A stretch of 64,000 nucleotides of DNA from Cardiobacteriaceae bacterium (GCA_030525785.1 JAUNEA010000001.1:62001-126000), one strand, 5' to 3'; shown: positions 42,006 to 52,712, numbered from the stretch's first letter. Notes: a model not told the origin generated them from the sequence alone. Numbers and translations are program-made.

Positions 42006-43862
42006 ATGAAATATCCCAAGCATTATGATGTGATTGTGGTGGGTGGTGGTCATGCGGGTGTGGAGGCTGCTTTGGTTTCTGCGCGTATGGGCGTACAAAC
42101 CTTGCTTTTAACCCACAATATTGAAACCATTGGGCAAATGAGTTGTAACCCTGCCATTGGCGGCATCGGCAAAGGGCATTTGGTGAAAGAAATTGATGCC
42201 TTAGGGGGCATTATGGCGCTGGCGGCTGATAAATCAGGCATTCAGTGGCGAACACTCAATAGTCGCAAAGGCCCTGCCGTTCGCGCCACTCGCGCCCAAA
42301 TTGACCGTAATCTCTACAAAGCGCTTATTCGTCATGCTGTGGAAAATCAAGAAAATCTCGAGGTTTTCCAAAGCCCTGTAACGGATATTATGGTGGAAGG
42401 CGAGAAAGTAGTGGGGGTAAAAACGGAACATCAAATTGATTTTTACGCGCACACGGTCGTTCTAACTGCAGGAACCTTCTTGGACGGTAAAATCCATGTT
42501 GGACTTCATAACTTTGCAGGCGGACGAGCAGGCGATCCACCCGCCAAAGCGCTTGCCTATCAATTACGTGAATTGAATCTTGGCACAGGGCGACTTAAAA
42601 CAGGCACACCGCCGCGCATTGACCGCCGTACCGTCAATTTCGCCAAACTCCAAGAGCAAGCAGGCGATACACCGATGCCACATTTTTCCTATTTGGGAAG
42701 CGCTTTGCTTCACCCTGAGCAGGTCTCTTGTTTCATCGCACGAACCAATGAACAAACGCATGACATTATCCGCCGTTATCTTGACCAATCTCCCATGTAT
42801 GCTGGTGTGATTGATGCCAAAGGCCCACGCTATTGCCCTTCGATTGAAGATAAAATCGTGCGTTTTGCCGATAAAGAAAGCCATCAGATTTTCATTGAAC
42901 CAGAGAGTTTAACCACCAACGAACTTTATCCTAACGGCGTTTCAACCAGCTTGCCATTTGAAGCACAAATTCAATACATTCGTAGCATGGAAGGCTTGGA
43001 AAATGCGCGTATTACTCGTGCTGGCTATGCCATTGAATACGATTATTTTGACCCACAACGCTTACACCATCATTTGGAAACCAAAGCGCTTTCTCATCTC
43101 TTTTTCGCAGGGCAAATCAATGGCACGACAGGTTACGAAGAGGCGGCGGCGCAAGGTATTTTGGCAGGCATCAATGCGGCATTGCGTGTGAAAGGTGAAG
43201 AGCCTTGGTATCCAACGCGTGAGCAAGCTTATTTAGGCGTTCTGATTGATGATTTGATTACGCAAGGCACAACAGAGCCGTATCGTATGTTTACGAGCCG
43301 TGCTGAGCATCGTTTGTTGTTGCGAGAAGATAATGCTGACCAACGTTTGACGGCGATTGGTTACCAATTGGGCAGCGTTGATGAGGCGCGTTATCGTGTC
43401 TTTTCGGAAAAAATGGAACAATTGGAGCGTGAGCGGGAACGCTTGAAAGATGTGGTGATTAAAGCGGAAAGTGTCGCGCATTTAACGCAAATGAGCCAGA
43501 ACTTGCCAGCGCTTGAATTGTTAAAACGCCCTGAAATCGATTATGAAACACTAAGCGCTTTGCCCGAATTCCATGCGCCTGATTTGAGCGATGAAATTGT
43601 GGAGCAAATCAATATCTTGGTCAAATATGAAGGCTATATTCGCCGTCAGCAATTGGAAATTGATAAATTACAAAACAATCGACAAATGAAGCTGCCTGTT
43701 CCATTTGACTACCATCAAATCAAGGGCTTATCTGCAGAACTTACCGAAAAACTTCAGCGAACCCAGCCCATTGACTTGGAACAAGCAGGGCGTATCGCAG
43801 GCATTACACCTGCAGCCTTATCGCTTATTATGATTTATTTGAAGAAACACAAAGCGCTTTGA
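42006..43862 (+). CDS. mnmG: tRNA uridine-5-carboxymethylaminomethyl modification enzyme MnmG
   Basis: The 618-residue FAD protein works with MnmE on wobble uridine 34. It has an N-terminal [19 protein letters not shown], the [22 protein letters not shown] signature, ATRAQIDR and a C-terminal helical domain. An intergenic palindrome lies 60 bp upstream and another encodes the last residues (KHKAL). It is followed by hairpins shared with the adhesin side. Confidence 0.97.
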   Translation: MKYPKHYDVIVVGGGHAGVEAALVSARMGVQTLLLTHNIETIGQMSCNPAIGGIGKGHLVKEIDALGGIMALAADKSGIQWRTLNSRKGPAVRATRAQIDRNLYKALIRHAVENQENLEVFQSPVTDIMVEGEKVVGVKTEHQIDFYAHTVVLTAGTFLDGKIHVGLHNFAGGRAGDPPAKALAYQLRELNLGTGRLKTGTPPRIDRRTVNFAKLQEQAGDTPMPHFSYLGSALLHPEQVSCFIARTNEQTHDIIRRYLDQSPMYAGVIDAKGPRYCPSIEDKIVRFADKESHQIFIEPESLTTNELYPNGVSTSLPFEAQIQYIRSMEGLENARITRAGYAIEYDYFDPQRLHHHLETKALSHLFFAGQINGTTGYEEAAAQGILAGINAALRVKGEEPWYPTREQAYLGVLIDDLITQGTTEPYRMFTSRAEHRLLLREDNADQRLTAIGYQLGSVDEARYRVFSEKMEQLERERERLKDVVIKAESVAHLTQMSQNLPALELLKRPEIDYETLSALPEFHAPDLSDEIVEQINILVKYEGYIRRQQLEIDKLQNNRQMKLPVPFDYHQIKGLSAELTEKLQRTQPIDLEQAGRIAGITPAALSLIMIYLKKHKAL

Positions 43863-43880
43863 AGATTAGGTTCTTTATCT

Positions 43881-44051
43881 CGGGGCTTTGCCCCGAACCC
43901 CAGCAGGGGCATGATGCCCCTGCACCCCGCAAAGTATTTTAAAAAGTAAAACCCCCACCAAAACTTTGTTTTGCGTGGGGGTTTTACTTTTTAATGCTCT
44001 GGGGTCAAGGGGTGTAACACCCCTTGTGGGGGCTTGGGGGTGAAATCCCCA
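43881..44051. repeat. GC-rich hairpin cluster between mnmG and the adhesin gene
   Basis: One element (43881-43929: GGGGCTTTGCCCC, then AGCAGGGGCATGATGCCCCTGC) and one inverted relative (44001-44051: AAGGGGTGTAACACCCCTT with flanking GGGG runs) bracket a strong terminator. The first closely resembles 4338-4386 in the tape measure gene. Confidence 0.8.
43941..43992. terminator. Bidirectional terminator with 18-bp perfect stem
   Basis: AAAAAGTAAAACCCCCAC pairs perfectly with GTGGGGGTTTTACTTTTT, with A and T runs at both ends, between convergent mnmG and the adhesin gene. Confidence 0.95.
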
Positions 44052-44083
44052 AATAAATAGCCCTCATCTCAAAGCGCTTTGTG

Positions 44084-46972
44084 TTACCACTGATAACCAT
44101 AAGAAACGCCGACCATCGGGTGTTTTTTGCCTTTTGCGTTTACAGAGCCGCTAACCTTAATAATATGTTGGCTATTATCAGACAAAGCCGAATAGCCAAT
44201 AGCGACAGCAGGTTGTCCACGATAAGTGACAGCGCCCACACCAATCAGTGATTTGCCAGAGAGATGAGGTTGAGGGAGCATTGCCATTGCTCCAGCCACC
44301 GCAGCTCCTTGGTGCAATTTCTCGCTCAAAGCTTCTTGTGCATAGTAGAGCTGAGCGCCGTTAACGGCTTCCAAAGAGGTGGGTGAGATTTCTGCAGGTT
44401 TGACATTAATCACATTCTGATGGTTAGCATCAATGCCTGAGGGGGTAATATAGGTGTTGCCACCAATAGTTAAGCCAGCATCGCTTAAGCCAGCGTAGCC
44501 TGTTTGTGTGACATAGGTGTTGGAGATAACGGTGGTATGGCTGACAATTTCTGGCGTTGAAATACTGATGGAGCCATCAGCTTTATTCGTTAAGGTAATG
44601 TTTTTGCCAGCATCTAAAGTTATGGTTGAGCCAGGTTTGACGAATTGATTACCTGCTACGCCTGTAGAATTAGTAACCACGCCAGTCACAGGGTGTTTGG
44701 TTTCAGTAATCACAGTTCCGCCATTAGAAGCGGTTGTTTTTAAACTAAAACCAGCGTTATTGATGGCATTAGCGATATCGCCAGCAGTCATAAGCGCATT
44801 GGCTGCATCGCCTGTTGGCTCTTTCACTTTGCCCGTATCATCAACTTCTAATGGAGCGGTTTTTAGTAAATGATAAAGCTGTGATCCATTAATGGCATCG
44901 GTAGATTCAGCGGAGATTAAGCCTGCGGCAACGTTAATAATACGGCGTTCATTGCCAAGACCACCAACTGAAACAACGCCTGTTGCGTCTTTGCCAGAGA
45001 AATAATATTTTGAGTAATCAATCGTACCACCACCAAAACGCTCAATTTTGGCATCGCTCACTTCGCCAATGCCATCGGAGATGGCGCCTTTTCCGTAATA
45101 AGCGGACGCATTCCCCAAAAACACAGAATTAGCAACATCTGCTGTGACATTGTTACCTAGCACAAAGCTATTTTGTGCCGTAACGGTATTGTTATTCCCC
45201 ACCACACGCGAGCCAGAGGCATCTGTTTCACCTGTTAAACCTGCACTTGGGTCTAATTTTGAGCCATCGTAGGTAGCTTTAGCCCCAATTTGGTTATTGT
45301 TACCAAAAGCGCCTGTGTTTGTCGATTGGCTACCAATAGCATTGTCGTTACCTACGCCATAAGAGCCAGCACCTGCAATAATAGAGGGGTCACCAAGCGC
45401 TCCTGCATCTTTTGCCGTAACTTTATTACCAGTGCCAATAGAGATACTGTTTTCTCCTAAAGCTTCTGAGCCTGTGCCAATGGCAATAGCATTGGTTGCA
45501 TTGGTGTTAGCACGCGCTCCTGTGCCAATGGCAATGGTATCTTTTGCATAAGCTTTGGTATCTTTGCCGAGCGCTATGCCATTCTCTGCATCACTTGATG
45601 CTCTTGCACTTTCGCCAATCGCAATTGAACTCACAGCTTCAGCGCGTGAGCCTGTACCAATGGCTGTTGCGTTACTGGCGGAGGCATTGGCTGAGCGACC
45701 AAGCGCATTAGCATTTTCACCACTGGCGTTTGCATTATGACCTGTGGCAATAGCACTTTCAGCACTGGCATTGGCGTTATTGCCAAGAGCTAGAGTGTTA
45801 TTATTATTAGCTTTAGTATTAGCGCCAATAGCAATGGCTTGTGCGTGACTAGACTGTGCCTTAATACCGATAGCAATGCTATTGTCGCCAGATGCATTAG
45901 CAGAGTTGGTTGCAGCAAAGGCGTTTTTAGCGCTGGCTGTCACGTTACTGCCAAATGCAATAGCGTTGTGTCCAGAGGCATTAGATGAAACGCCAACAGA
46001 AATTGTATTGTTGGCGCTGGATTTTGTACTTGCGCCAATGGCAATACTGTTTTCACCAGATGCGTTGGCGGAATTTACGGCAGCAAACGCATTGTTAGCT
46101 GTGGCATTTGCTCTATTGCCGAGACTGATGGTGTTGTTGCTGGTGGCATTAGCTTCAGCACCGATAGAAATACTGTTGCGACCAATCGCATTGCTTTTAA
46201 CCCCGAGAGCTATGGTGTTTGCTTCAGATGCGGTAGCGTTTGAACCAGCAGCAAAAGCGTTAGCCTTTGTTGCATTAGCTCCATGTCCCAAAGCAAAAGC
46301 ATTGATTCCGTTAGATGAGCTGCTAGACCCAATGGCAACAGCTTGCTTATCTAAGGCTTTGGCATCGTTACCAATAGCAATAGTATTGGTGCTGCTAGCT
46401 GTTGCATTGCTTGAAATGGCTACGCTGTGTATATCAGTTGCATTGCTATTCCAACCAACAGCAACCGCATTATTTTGGCTTGCCTTAGCCAGATAGCCAA
46501 TCGCTACGGCGCGTATTCCTGTTGCGTTAGCTTCTTGACCTACAGCCGTTGCATTATCTTTTTCTGCTTTGCTTTTAGCGCCAATAGCAATAGCATTATT
46601 GGCAGTAACGTTACTCTCAGCACCGATAGCAATAGAATTTTTTACATCTTGAAGGGTAATTCTATTCCCAAAGGCAATACTGTCTCCTGATTTGTTGTTT
46701 GAATTCCCAGTATTTTGTGTTCCTCCCCCAATGGCGATGTTGTTGAAGTCTGCTTTCGCATTTCCATTTGGCATTCCAGTCATGCCGATAGGTAAGCCTG
46801 TCCCCAATCCTGGAATCATTCCACCCAAAGCGCTTTGGGAGAGGGTTAGGGCAAGGAAGGTGAGAGCTATGTGTTTTTTGGTAGAAGATTTTCCTTTACC
46901 TTTTGCAAGTTCTGACACAACTGACCACAGGCCAGTAGCATGATTAAAAACAACCTTGTAAATCTTATTCAT
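44084..46972 (-). CDS. Trimeric autotransporter adhesin (YadA/Hia type)
   Basis: The 962-residue product has an extended signal peptide region (MNKIYKVVFNHATGLWSVVSE, ESPR type), a long head of YadA-like repeats (units such as SIAIGAESNVTANNAIAIG, residues about 80-560), a neck/stalk, and a C-terminal beta-barrel anchor (GAAVAGAMAMLPQP... ending VSYGYQW). Three chains form one surface adhesin. It has almost no palindromes (one near the signal sequence), unlike its neighbours, which fits repeat-driven evolution or later arrival. Confidence 0.95.
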   Translation of the reverse strand: MNKIYKVVFNHATGLWSVVSELAKGKGKSSTKKHIALTFLALTLSQSALGGMIPGLGTGLPIGMTGMPNGNAKADFNNIAIGGGTQNTGNSNNKSGDSIAFGNRITLQDVKNSIAIGAESNVTANNAIAIGAKSKAEKDNATAVGQEANATGIRAVAIGYLAKASQNNAVAVGWNSNATDIHSVAISSNATASSTNTIAIGNDAKALDKQAVAIGSSSSSNGINAFALGHGANATKANAFAAGSNATASEANTIALGVKSNAIGRNSISIGAEANATSNNTISLGNRANATANNAFAAVNSANASGENSIAIGASTKSSANNTISVGVSSNASGHNAIAFGSNVTASAKNAFAATNSANASGDNSIAIGIKAQSSHAQAIAIGANTKANNNNTLALGNNANASAESAIATGHNANASGENANALGRSANASASNATAIGTGSRAEAVSSIAIGESARASSDAENGIALGKDTKAYAKDTIAIGTGARANTNATNAIAIGTGSEALGENSISIGTGNKVTAKDAGALGDPSIIAGAGSYGVGNDNAIGSQSTNTGAFGNNNQIGAKATYDGSKLDPSAGLTGETDASGSRVVGNNNTVTAQNSFVLGNNVTADVANSVFLGNASAYYGKGAISDGIGEVSDAKIERFGGGTIDYSKYYFSGKDATGVVSVGGLGNERRIINVAAGLISAESTDAINGSQLYHLLKTAPLEVDDTGKVKEPTGDAANALMTAGDIANAINNAGFSLKTTASNGGTVITETKHPVTGVVTNSTGVAGNQFVKPGSTITLDAGKNITLTNKADGSISISTPEIVSHTTVISNTYVTQTGYAGLSDAGLTIGGNTYITPSGIDANHQNVINVKPAEISPTSLEAVNGAQLYYAQEALSEKLHQGAAVAGAMAMLPQPHLSGKSLIGVGAVTYRGQPAVAIGYSALSDNSQHIIKVSGSVNAKGKKHPMVGVSYGYQW

Positions 46973-47016
46973 AGAGTACCTCAGTAATTTGATGATAAAG
47001 CGCTTTATTATGGCGC

Positions 47017-47057
47017 TTGGTTATAAAATGAGTGAAACGATGGTTTTTTATAACCAA
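47017..47057. promoter_or_regulatory. Inverted repeat upstream of the adhesin gene
   Basis: TTGGTTATAAAA (47017-47028) and TTTTATAACCAA (47046-47057), a perfect 12-bp pair with a 17-nt gap, 45 bp before the adhesin start codon. It may be a regulator site or leader hairpin. Confidence 0.55.
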
Positions 47058-47162
47058 TCATTATAATCCAAATCTATCCTTGCCATTTTTATGCCAACTA
47101 TAGAAATCTTGATGGCGTAAGGTTGATTAGATTGATTAATTTGTCAAACTGTAGAATGATTG

Positions 47163-48311
47163 TTATTTAGTTATTTCGATTGACCATAAGCTATTATCAC
47201 TGAGTAAAGCCCAAGCGCTTTGGGAATTGGCTCGGAGCTGTTGAATTTTTTTGCCGTCAAAATCGAGGGATTGGCTGAATCCATTTGAGGTTAAAACCGC
47301 AAGCGATTGGTAGTTGCGATGAGGGATTAGCGCGAAGTTTTCTGTGATGGCGGTGAGGTTGGTTTGGTGGTCATGGATTTTGTGGTTACTGTAACCTGTG
47401 CCAAATGATTGAAGGGGCAAAGCGCTTTGTTTGTCTTGGAAATCATATTGCACCAGTTCTCCTGATAAATGAGGCATACGAACGGCATAGAGTTTATCTT
47501 GAAAGGCAAAAGGCGATTGCCAGCGATGGCTTGGTAAGGCTTCGCTTTGGCTCATGATTTCGAGTTTATTTTGGGCTTGTCTGATGATAACCGTTCGCGC
47601 TCCTTTACCATCGCCTGCGACTGTGCTTACGGCAAAGCGCTTTTGAAACGGCTGAACTTCATTGGCTTCAAAGACCAGCCCCTCTTCCAACACCAAAGGC
47701 TCTGCGAGATTCTCCAAGCTATGGCGTTCTAAGTAATAAAGCGCTTTGGCTTCGAGGCTATCGCCGAGTACACCATGTTGGTAGGTTTTTCCATCAGGTT
47801 GCCCTAAAACCACCAAATGCTCACCCGAGCCTAAATCCATTTGCTTGACTACCGCATCAGGTAAGACTTCAAAATCTCTACGTATTGCCACCATTTCCAA
47901 AGCCTCGCCGCGTTGTTCAAATCGCGCGATATGGAATTTTTGCCCCTCTTGGACGATAGCAATGGTAGCAAGAGGCAGTGCCAAAATGGGAGCTAGAGGG
48001 CTGATGGTTTCCTTAGCGTGGGCTTGGCTTTGATTGTGTAGAACCGTTAAACGTTGTTCACGGTCTGCCAAAGCGATACGACCAAATTGGGCGATGGGCG
48101 CAGGGCTGGTGGCAAAGGTTTCTTGGCTGATTGCTTGAGCTTGGTTTTGATGGAGGGCATAGAGTTTGCCGTGTTGGTCAAGCCAGATGGGGTTGCCTTG
48201 TTCGTTGAGGGTAAAATGGGTGATGGGAGCGGTGTGGGTGATGGTGTGTGTGGTGTGCATATTGGCTCCATAGCTTAGGCTGGTGAGTAAAAGGAATGTC
48301 CATTTCCACAT
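47163..48311 (-). CDS. Exported protein of unknown function, possibly beta-propeller
   Basis: The 382-residue product starts at MWKWTFLLLTSLSYGANM, a typical signal peptide. The rest consists of short beta-like repeats with W/Y and G turns, suggesting a periplasmic or surface propeller, but no family is recognised. It lies 93 bp after macB on the same strand, separated by a palindrome doublet. It may be the last gene of the macAB unit. Confidence 0.65.
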   Translation of the reverse strand: MWKWTFLLLTSLSYGANMHTTHTITHTAPITHFTLNEQGNPIWLDQHGKLYALHQNQAQAISQETFATSPAPIAQFGRIALADREQRLTVLHNQSQAHAKETISPLAPILALPLATIAIVQEGQKFHIARFEQRGEALEMVAIRRDFEVLPDAVVKQMDLGSGEHLVVLGQPDGKTYQHGVLGDSLEAKALYYLERHSLENLAEPLVLEEGLVFEANEVQPFQKRFAVSTVAGDGKGARTVIIRQAQNKLEIMSQSEALPSHRWQSPFAFQDKLYAVRMPHLSGELVQYDFQDKQSALPLQSFGTGYSNHKIHDHQTNLTAITENFALIPHRNYQSLAVLTSNGFSQSLDFDGKKIQQLRANSQSAWALLSDNSLWSIEITK

Positions 48312-48404
48312 AAAAAGTGTTCTCCAAAGATAAAAGGGAAAAGCGCTTTGAGGGATTTTAGAGAACAAAGCGCTTTGGAAAAATGATGGGGGGTTTATAA
48401 GGAA

Positions 48405-50345
48405 TTATTCACGACTGAGTGCCTCAACAGGGTCAAGCCTTGCGGCATTGCGTGCAGGTAAATAGCCAAAGAGTAAACCAATGCCAGTTGAGCATAAAAC
48501 CGCCACCACAATGCTTTGGCTAGAATAAATCAGGCGCATATCACTGCCCAATAAATGCGGAACATAGCCCAAAGCATAAGCCAAGCCAACGCCAATCGCG
48601 CCCCCCATAAAACACAGCATCAAAGATTCAATCAAAAACTGCTGCATGATGTCGCGCTGGCGTGCGCCGATTGCCATGCGAATGCCGATTTCTTGCGTGC
48701 GTTCTGTTACAGAAACCAGCATGATATTCATCACGCCAATGCCTCCAACCAACAACGCAATAGCGGCAATGGTGGAGATGAGCAGGGTAAGCGCTTTGGA
48801 GGTTTCGGTGATGGCTTTGCGGATTTGGTCACTGTTGAATAAGCTAAAATCTTTGGCGCGGTGTCTTCGTTCTAAAATGCGTGTGATAGCATCTTCTGCC
48901 ATTTGCGCCTCAACACCATCTCGAATGCGTAACACCAAGCTGCTTAAATGGCTACGCCCAAGTAGACGGTTCATGGCGGCGGTGTAGGGCATCAGCATCA
49001 TGATTTGGTTATTATTACCGCCCAAGCGTTGGTTTTTGCTGGTGTCGATCACGCCGATGATTTTTACAGGCACATTTTCCAACAAAACCACCTCGCCCAA
49101 AGCGCTTTGTGGCGATGAGAAGAGTTTTGTCGCGCCTTCTTGATTGATGAGGGCAACGGCATGGTAACCTTCGATGTCGTGTCGGTTAAAGTTTCTGCCT
49201 GCTGCCAGAGGGAGATTGTACACCTGCAAATATTGCTCACCCACGCCTGTAATATTGGCATTCAAGCTTTGGGCTTGGTAACGCAAGACGGAAGAGGAAT
49301 TAACCACAGGCGTGGCGCTATCAATAAAGGATTGTTCTGCCAAAACGGTGGCATCATCTGGAATGAGCGTGCGGATACGAAAGGAGCGGCGGTCGCCAAA
49401 AGTGCCAGGGAAAACTTCAATGGTATTGGAGCCTAAATCGCTGATTTGCGCCAAAACCTGCTGTTGTGAACCTTGCCCCAATGCCACCATGCTCACCACC
49501 GATGCAATGCCAATGATGATGCCAAGCATGGTCAAAAATGCACGGAGTTTGTGACCAAAAATGGCTCGCACCGCCATGCTCAGTGCATTGCCCAGTTGCC
49601 CAAAAAGGGAATGGCGCTTGGGCTGTGCGGGTGGAAGCGCTTTGTTGGGGCTGGTGGTTATCACTTTGCGTTCATCGCGCAGGATTTCGCCATCTTTTAG
49701 TTCAATGACACGGTCAGCGTGGTCGGCGATTTCGCGGTCGTGGGTGACCAAAATGACCGTATGCCCTTCGGCGTGTAATTCGCGCAAAATGGTCATTACT
49801 TCTGCACCACTTCTGCTATCCAACGCCCCTGTGGGTTCATCTGCGAAGATAATCTCGCCACCATTCATCAGAGCGCGAGCAATAGAGACGCGTTGCTGCT
49901 GACCGCCTGAAAGCTGATTGGGGTAATGATGGATTCGTTCAGAAAGCCCAAGTCTCGTTAAAAGCGCTTTGGCGCGTGTTTCTCGTTCCTGTAGCCCCAT
50001 GCCTGCATAAACCGCAGGCATCGCCACGTTTTCCCACGCCGACAAGCCTACAATCAGGTGATAACGTTGGAAAATAAAGCCGATATGCTCACGGCGTAAT
50101 TGTGCGCGTTCTTCAGGGCTGAGGTTAGAGACATTTTGACCTTTGATGAAATACTCACCTGAAGTGGCGGTATCGAGAGTCCCCAGAATGTTCATCAGAG
50201 TGGATTTGCCCGAGCCTGATTGACCAATGATGGCGATCATTTCGCCTGCTTGAATCTCCAAATCTAAGCCTTTCAAAATCTCGACAATTTGATCGCCGTT
50301 TTGAAATTGGCGGCGGAGGTTTTTGATGCTGATGAGAGGTGTCAT
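48405..50345 (-). CDS. macB: MacB-type ABC transporter, fused ATPase/permease
   Basis: The 646-residue product has a cytoplasmic ATPase (Walker A GQSGSGKST, signature LSGGQQQRVSIARAL, Walker B IIFADEPTGALD), then a membrane helix, a large periplasmic domain (residues about 295-520) and three C-terminal helices with FtsX fold. With MacA and an outer-membrane channel it exports macrolides, peptides or lipids. It follows macA by 54 bp. Confidence 0.95.
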   Translation of the reverse strand: MTPLISIKNLRRQFQNGDQIVEILKGLDLEIQAGEMIAIIGQSGSGKSTLMNILGTLDTATSGEYFIKGQNVSNLSPEERAQLRREHIGFIFQRYHLIVGLSAWENVAMPAVYAGMGLQERETRAKALLTRLGLSERIHHYPNQLSGGQQQRVSIARALMNGGEIIFADEPTGALDSRSGAEVMTILRELHAEGHTVILVTHDREIADHADRVIELKDGEILRDERKVITTSPNKALPPAQPKRHSLFGQLGNALSMAVRAIFGHKLRAFLTMLGIIIGIASVVSMVALGQGSQQQVLAQISDLGSNTIEVFPGTFGDRRSFRIRTLIPDDATVLAEQSFIDSATPVVNSSSVLRYQAQSLNANITGVGEQYLQVYNLPLAAGRNFNRHDIEGYHAVALINQEGATKLFSSPQSALGEVVLLENVPVKIIGVIDTSKNQRLGGNNNQIMMLMPYTAAMNRLLGRSHLSSLVLRIRDGVEAQMAEDAITRILERRHRAKDFSLFNSDQIRKAITETSKALTLLISTIAAIALLVGGIGVMNIMLVSVTERTQEIGIRMAIGARQRDIMQQFLIESLMLCFMGGAIGVGLAYALGYVPHLLGSDMRLIYSSQSIVVAVLCSTGIGLLFGYLPARNAARLDPVEALSRE

Positions 50346-50399
50346 ACCATTCCTTTACAAAGCGCTTTGGGTGTGTGGCGTGTTGATGAGGCGAGAAAA

Positions 50400-51557
50400 C
50401 TAAAACATACGAGGTGTTCGTGGCATATTGGGCGTGCCTTGTCTGTTTTGGCTGACCACCACCGCATCGCCTTCCTTCAAGCCCGATTTAACCTCCACCA
50501 TAACGCCATCATTTAAGCCCGTTTCGATGATTTGGCTGCGAGCAATGCCATTGTCCACCACCTGCACCGATTCGCCCTCAGCCGTATTTTGCACCGCCGT
50601 CATCGGAATCAACAGGGCGTGTTCTGCCTCTTCAATGGTAATCACGACATTGGCTGTCATGCCCATGCGCAATAAACCTTCATCGTTTTCATGCAACAGG
50701 CGTGCGTAATAATAGACGGCGCTATCGCTTGAGCTGGTGTTGTTGGAAATGGCAAGTGGGGCAGGGTCAATGGATTCGATTTGGGTTTCAAAGCGGCGTT
50801 TATTGTTGCCGAGCAGAGTGAAATAAGCTTTCATGCCCACGCTGATTTTGTTCACATCGGCTTCGGCGATTTCTGCTTTGATGCGCATGGTATCGGTTTG
50901 GGCGAGGGTGACTAAAGTGGGGCTATTTTGGACTGCATTAACCGTTTGCCCTTCCTCAACCGCAACCGCAATCACCACACCATCAATCGGCGCTAAAACC
51001 CGCGTACGACTCAGGGATAATTGGCTGTTGGCTAAGGCAATTTCATAGCGGCGAACCTCTGATTTAGCTTGTTCCAAAGCGCTTTTTGCCTGTTCCAAAG
51101 CGCTTTTGGCACTGTCTAAACTTTCTTTGCTTTCTGCCCCTGATTGGTTGAGATTTTGGCGGCGGTTGTAGGTTTGTTGAGCTTCTTGGCGTTTGACTTC
51201 AGCCGCGCTTAATTGAGCTTTGCTGGCTTCAAGCAATGCCAAAGCGCTTTTTTGCTCGTTTTGTTGAGTGCGAGAATCAATGGTGGCAATCAAATCCCCT
51301 TTCTTCACTCGGTCGCCAATTTTTACAGGCAACTGGCTGATTTCGCCCGAAACTTGCGCCCCAACTTTCACTTCTTTCATCGCTTGCACAGAGCCCGTTG
51401 CCAAAACGGTGTCGGCAATCTTACCCCGCCGCACCATTTCTGTAATATAAGTAGGCTGTTGGGGAGCTTGGTTTTGTTGTTGATGGTAAACGTAAGCTCC
51501 GCCTGCCAAAGCTAAAAGCATGATGAGCTTGCCGAAGCCAAAGCGCTTTGTTGCCAT
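50400..51557 (-). CDS. macA: MacA-type periplasmic adaptor
   Basis: The 385-residue product has an N-terminal anchor (GKLIMLLALAGGAYVY), lipoyl halves flanking a coiled-coil hairpin (EASKAQLSAAEVKRQEAQQTYNRRQ), a beta-barrel and a membrane-proximal domain. It links MacB to a TolC-like protein. Its N-terminus (MATKRFGFG) and hairpin (KSALEQAKSALEQAKSE) carry palindrome-coded peptides. It starts 3 bp after the phosphoesterase gene. Confidence 0.95.
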   Translation of the reverse strand: MATKRFGFGKLIMLLALAGGAYVYHQQQNQAPQQPTYITEMVRRGKIADTVLATGSVQAMKEVKVGAQVSGEISQLPVKIGDRVKKGDLIATIDSRTQQNEQKSALALLEASKAQLSAAEVKRQEAQQTYNRRQNLNQSGAESKESLDSAKSALEQAKSALEQAKSEVRRYEIALANSQLSLSRTRVLAPIDGVVIAVAVEEGQTVNAVQNSPTLVTLAQTDTMRIKAEIAEADVNKISVGMKAYFTLLGNNKRRFETQIESIDPAPLAISNNTSSSDSAVYYYARLLHENDEGLLRMGMTANVVITIEEAEHALLIPMTAVQNTAEGESVQVVDNGIARSQIIETGLNDGVMVEVKSGLKEGDAVVVSQNRQGTPNMPRTPRMF

Positions 51558-51560
51558 GTT

Positions 51561-52712
51561 TTACTCCTTGCCTGTGATATGCATGATGACCACTTCTGAG
51601 CGCGAACCTAAACGCAATGGTACGCCCCAAAAGCCGTAGCCTGAAGTGGTGAAGAAATGTCCATTGCCCCATTGTGCGTAGCCATGATGGAGAGGATACA
51701 TTTTTTGGGTGATGAAATTGGCGGGGAAGATTTGCCCTTTGTGGGTGTGTCCTGAAACTTGAATATCGATATTTAAATCAGCGTGCTGCAGCATTTGGTC
51801 AGGGCGATGATCCAGCAGGAAAATGGGCAATTGGCTGAGGGATTGGGGAGGTAAGAGTTGGGCGGTTTCGGTGCGATGGTCTTGAACGTCAGGGAGCAAA
51901 TCCTCAAGCAGTTCATCGAGTAATTCGGTGGTGGTAGCGCGGTTGCGGTTCATTTGGTCATCACGACCCACGATAACCCATTTGCCATCAACAACCTGTA
52001 TCTCATCGCGCAACAGCTGAATGCCACCATCGCGTAAGGCTTGGGCGTTTCTCAATTCATTGCCGTAAAATTCGTGGTTGCCCATTGTTCCGAATACGCC
52101 AAGCGGAATGCGTGAAGAAAGCGCTTTGAGGGCTTTATCCATGCCTTGTGCGTAGTAAGGCGTGGCATCATCGTTGATGATGTCACCAGGCATTAGCACC
52201 ATATCCACTTGTTCTTGCTGGAAAATATTAGAAAGCCTCTCGATTTCTTTCACGCCAACCTGATTGCCCAAATGCAAATCCGCCACAAAGCCAATGGTGA
52301 GCTTGGGGGAGGGTTTGTTGAGGGTGATGTGATAATGTTGAACGACAGGGCTATGGGCGTTGAACCATGCATAAGCCACCATGATCACAAACAAAACAGG
52401 CAATGCAGTACGGCAGGCTTGTTGCCACCAAAGCGCTTTGCTGACCAAACTTGCCAGACTGACCACCGCGCTAACCATCGCAAAAATCCATAATAGCGCC
52501 AAAAAGGTGGCAAAAATGGCGAAAATGCCATGAAAACCATGTAACGTTCGTGAAAAAGCTAAAATGATTAGCGTAATGGCTGGCACAAAAAAGCCAAGAC
52601 AAAGCGCTTTGGAAGGTTTAAGCCCAAAGCTCCAACAAATGCCACGATAAAAAATATAAACCAGAGCCAAAAACAAGCCCATCATGGTCAGCAACCATGC
52701 GATGCGTCCCAT
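51561..52712 (-). CDS. Membrane-anchored calcineurin-like metallophosphoesterase
   Basis: The 383-residue product has four N-terminal membrane helices (residues about 5-135) and a phosphoesterase domain with metal motifs ADLHLG, MPGDIIND, GNHE and SGHTHKGQ. The family (YaeI/YkuE type) often acts on phospholipids or UDP-diacylglucosamine at the membrane. The substrate here is unknown. Its 3-bp spacing to macA suggests co-expression with the exporter. Confidence 0.88.
   Translation of the reverse strand: MGRIAWLLTMMGLFLALVYIFYRGICWSFGLKPSKALCLGFFVPAITLIILAFSRTLHGFHGIFAIFATFLALLWIFAMVSAVVSLASLVSKALWWQQACRTALPVLFVIMVAYAWFNAHSPVVQHYHITLNKPSPKLTIGFVADLHLGNQVGVKEIERLSNIFQQEQVDMVLMPGDIINDDATPYYAQGMDKALKALSSRIPLGVFGTMGNHEFYGNELRNAQALRDGGIQLLRDEIQVVDGKWVIVGRDDQMNRNRATTTELLDELLEDLLPDVQDHRTETAQLLPPQSLSQLPIFLLDHRPDQMLQHADLNIDIQVSGHTHKGQIFPANFITQKMYPLHHGYAQWGNGHFFTTSGYGFWGVPLRLGSRSEVVIMHITGKE

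Noticed and set aside
43881-44051. tRNA or structured RNA gene between mnmG and the adhesin gene
   Set aside because: The hairpins are GC palindromes and a terminator. No cloverleaf or promoter is visible.
45876-46496. Long open frame opposite the adhesin gene
   Set aside because: It mirrors the Ala/Ser/Gly repeat codons of the adhesin on the other strand, with low-complexity LALAxxALPxA content and no ribosome site.
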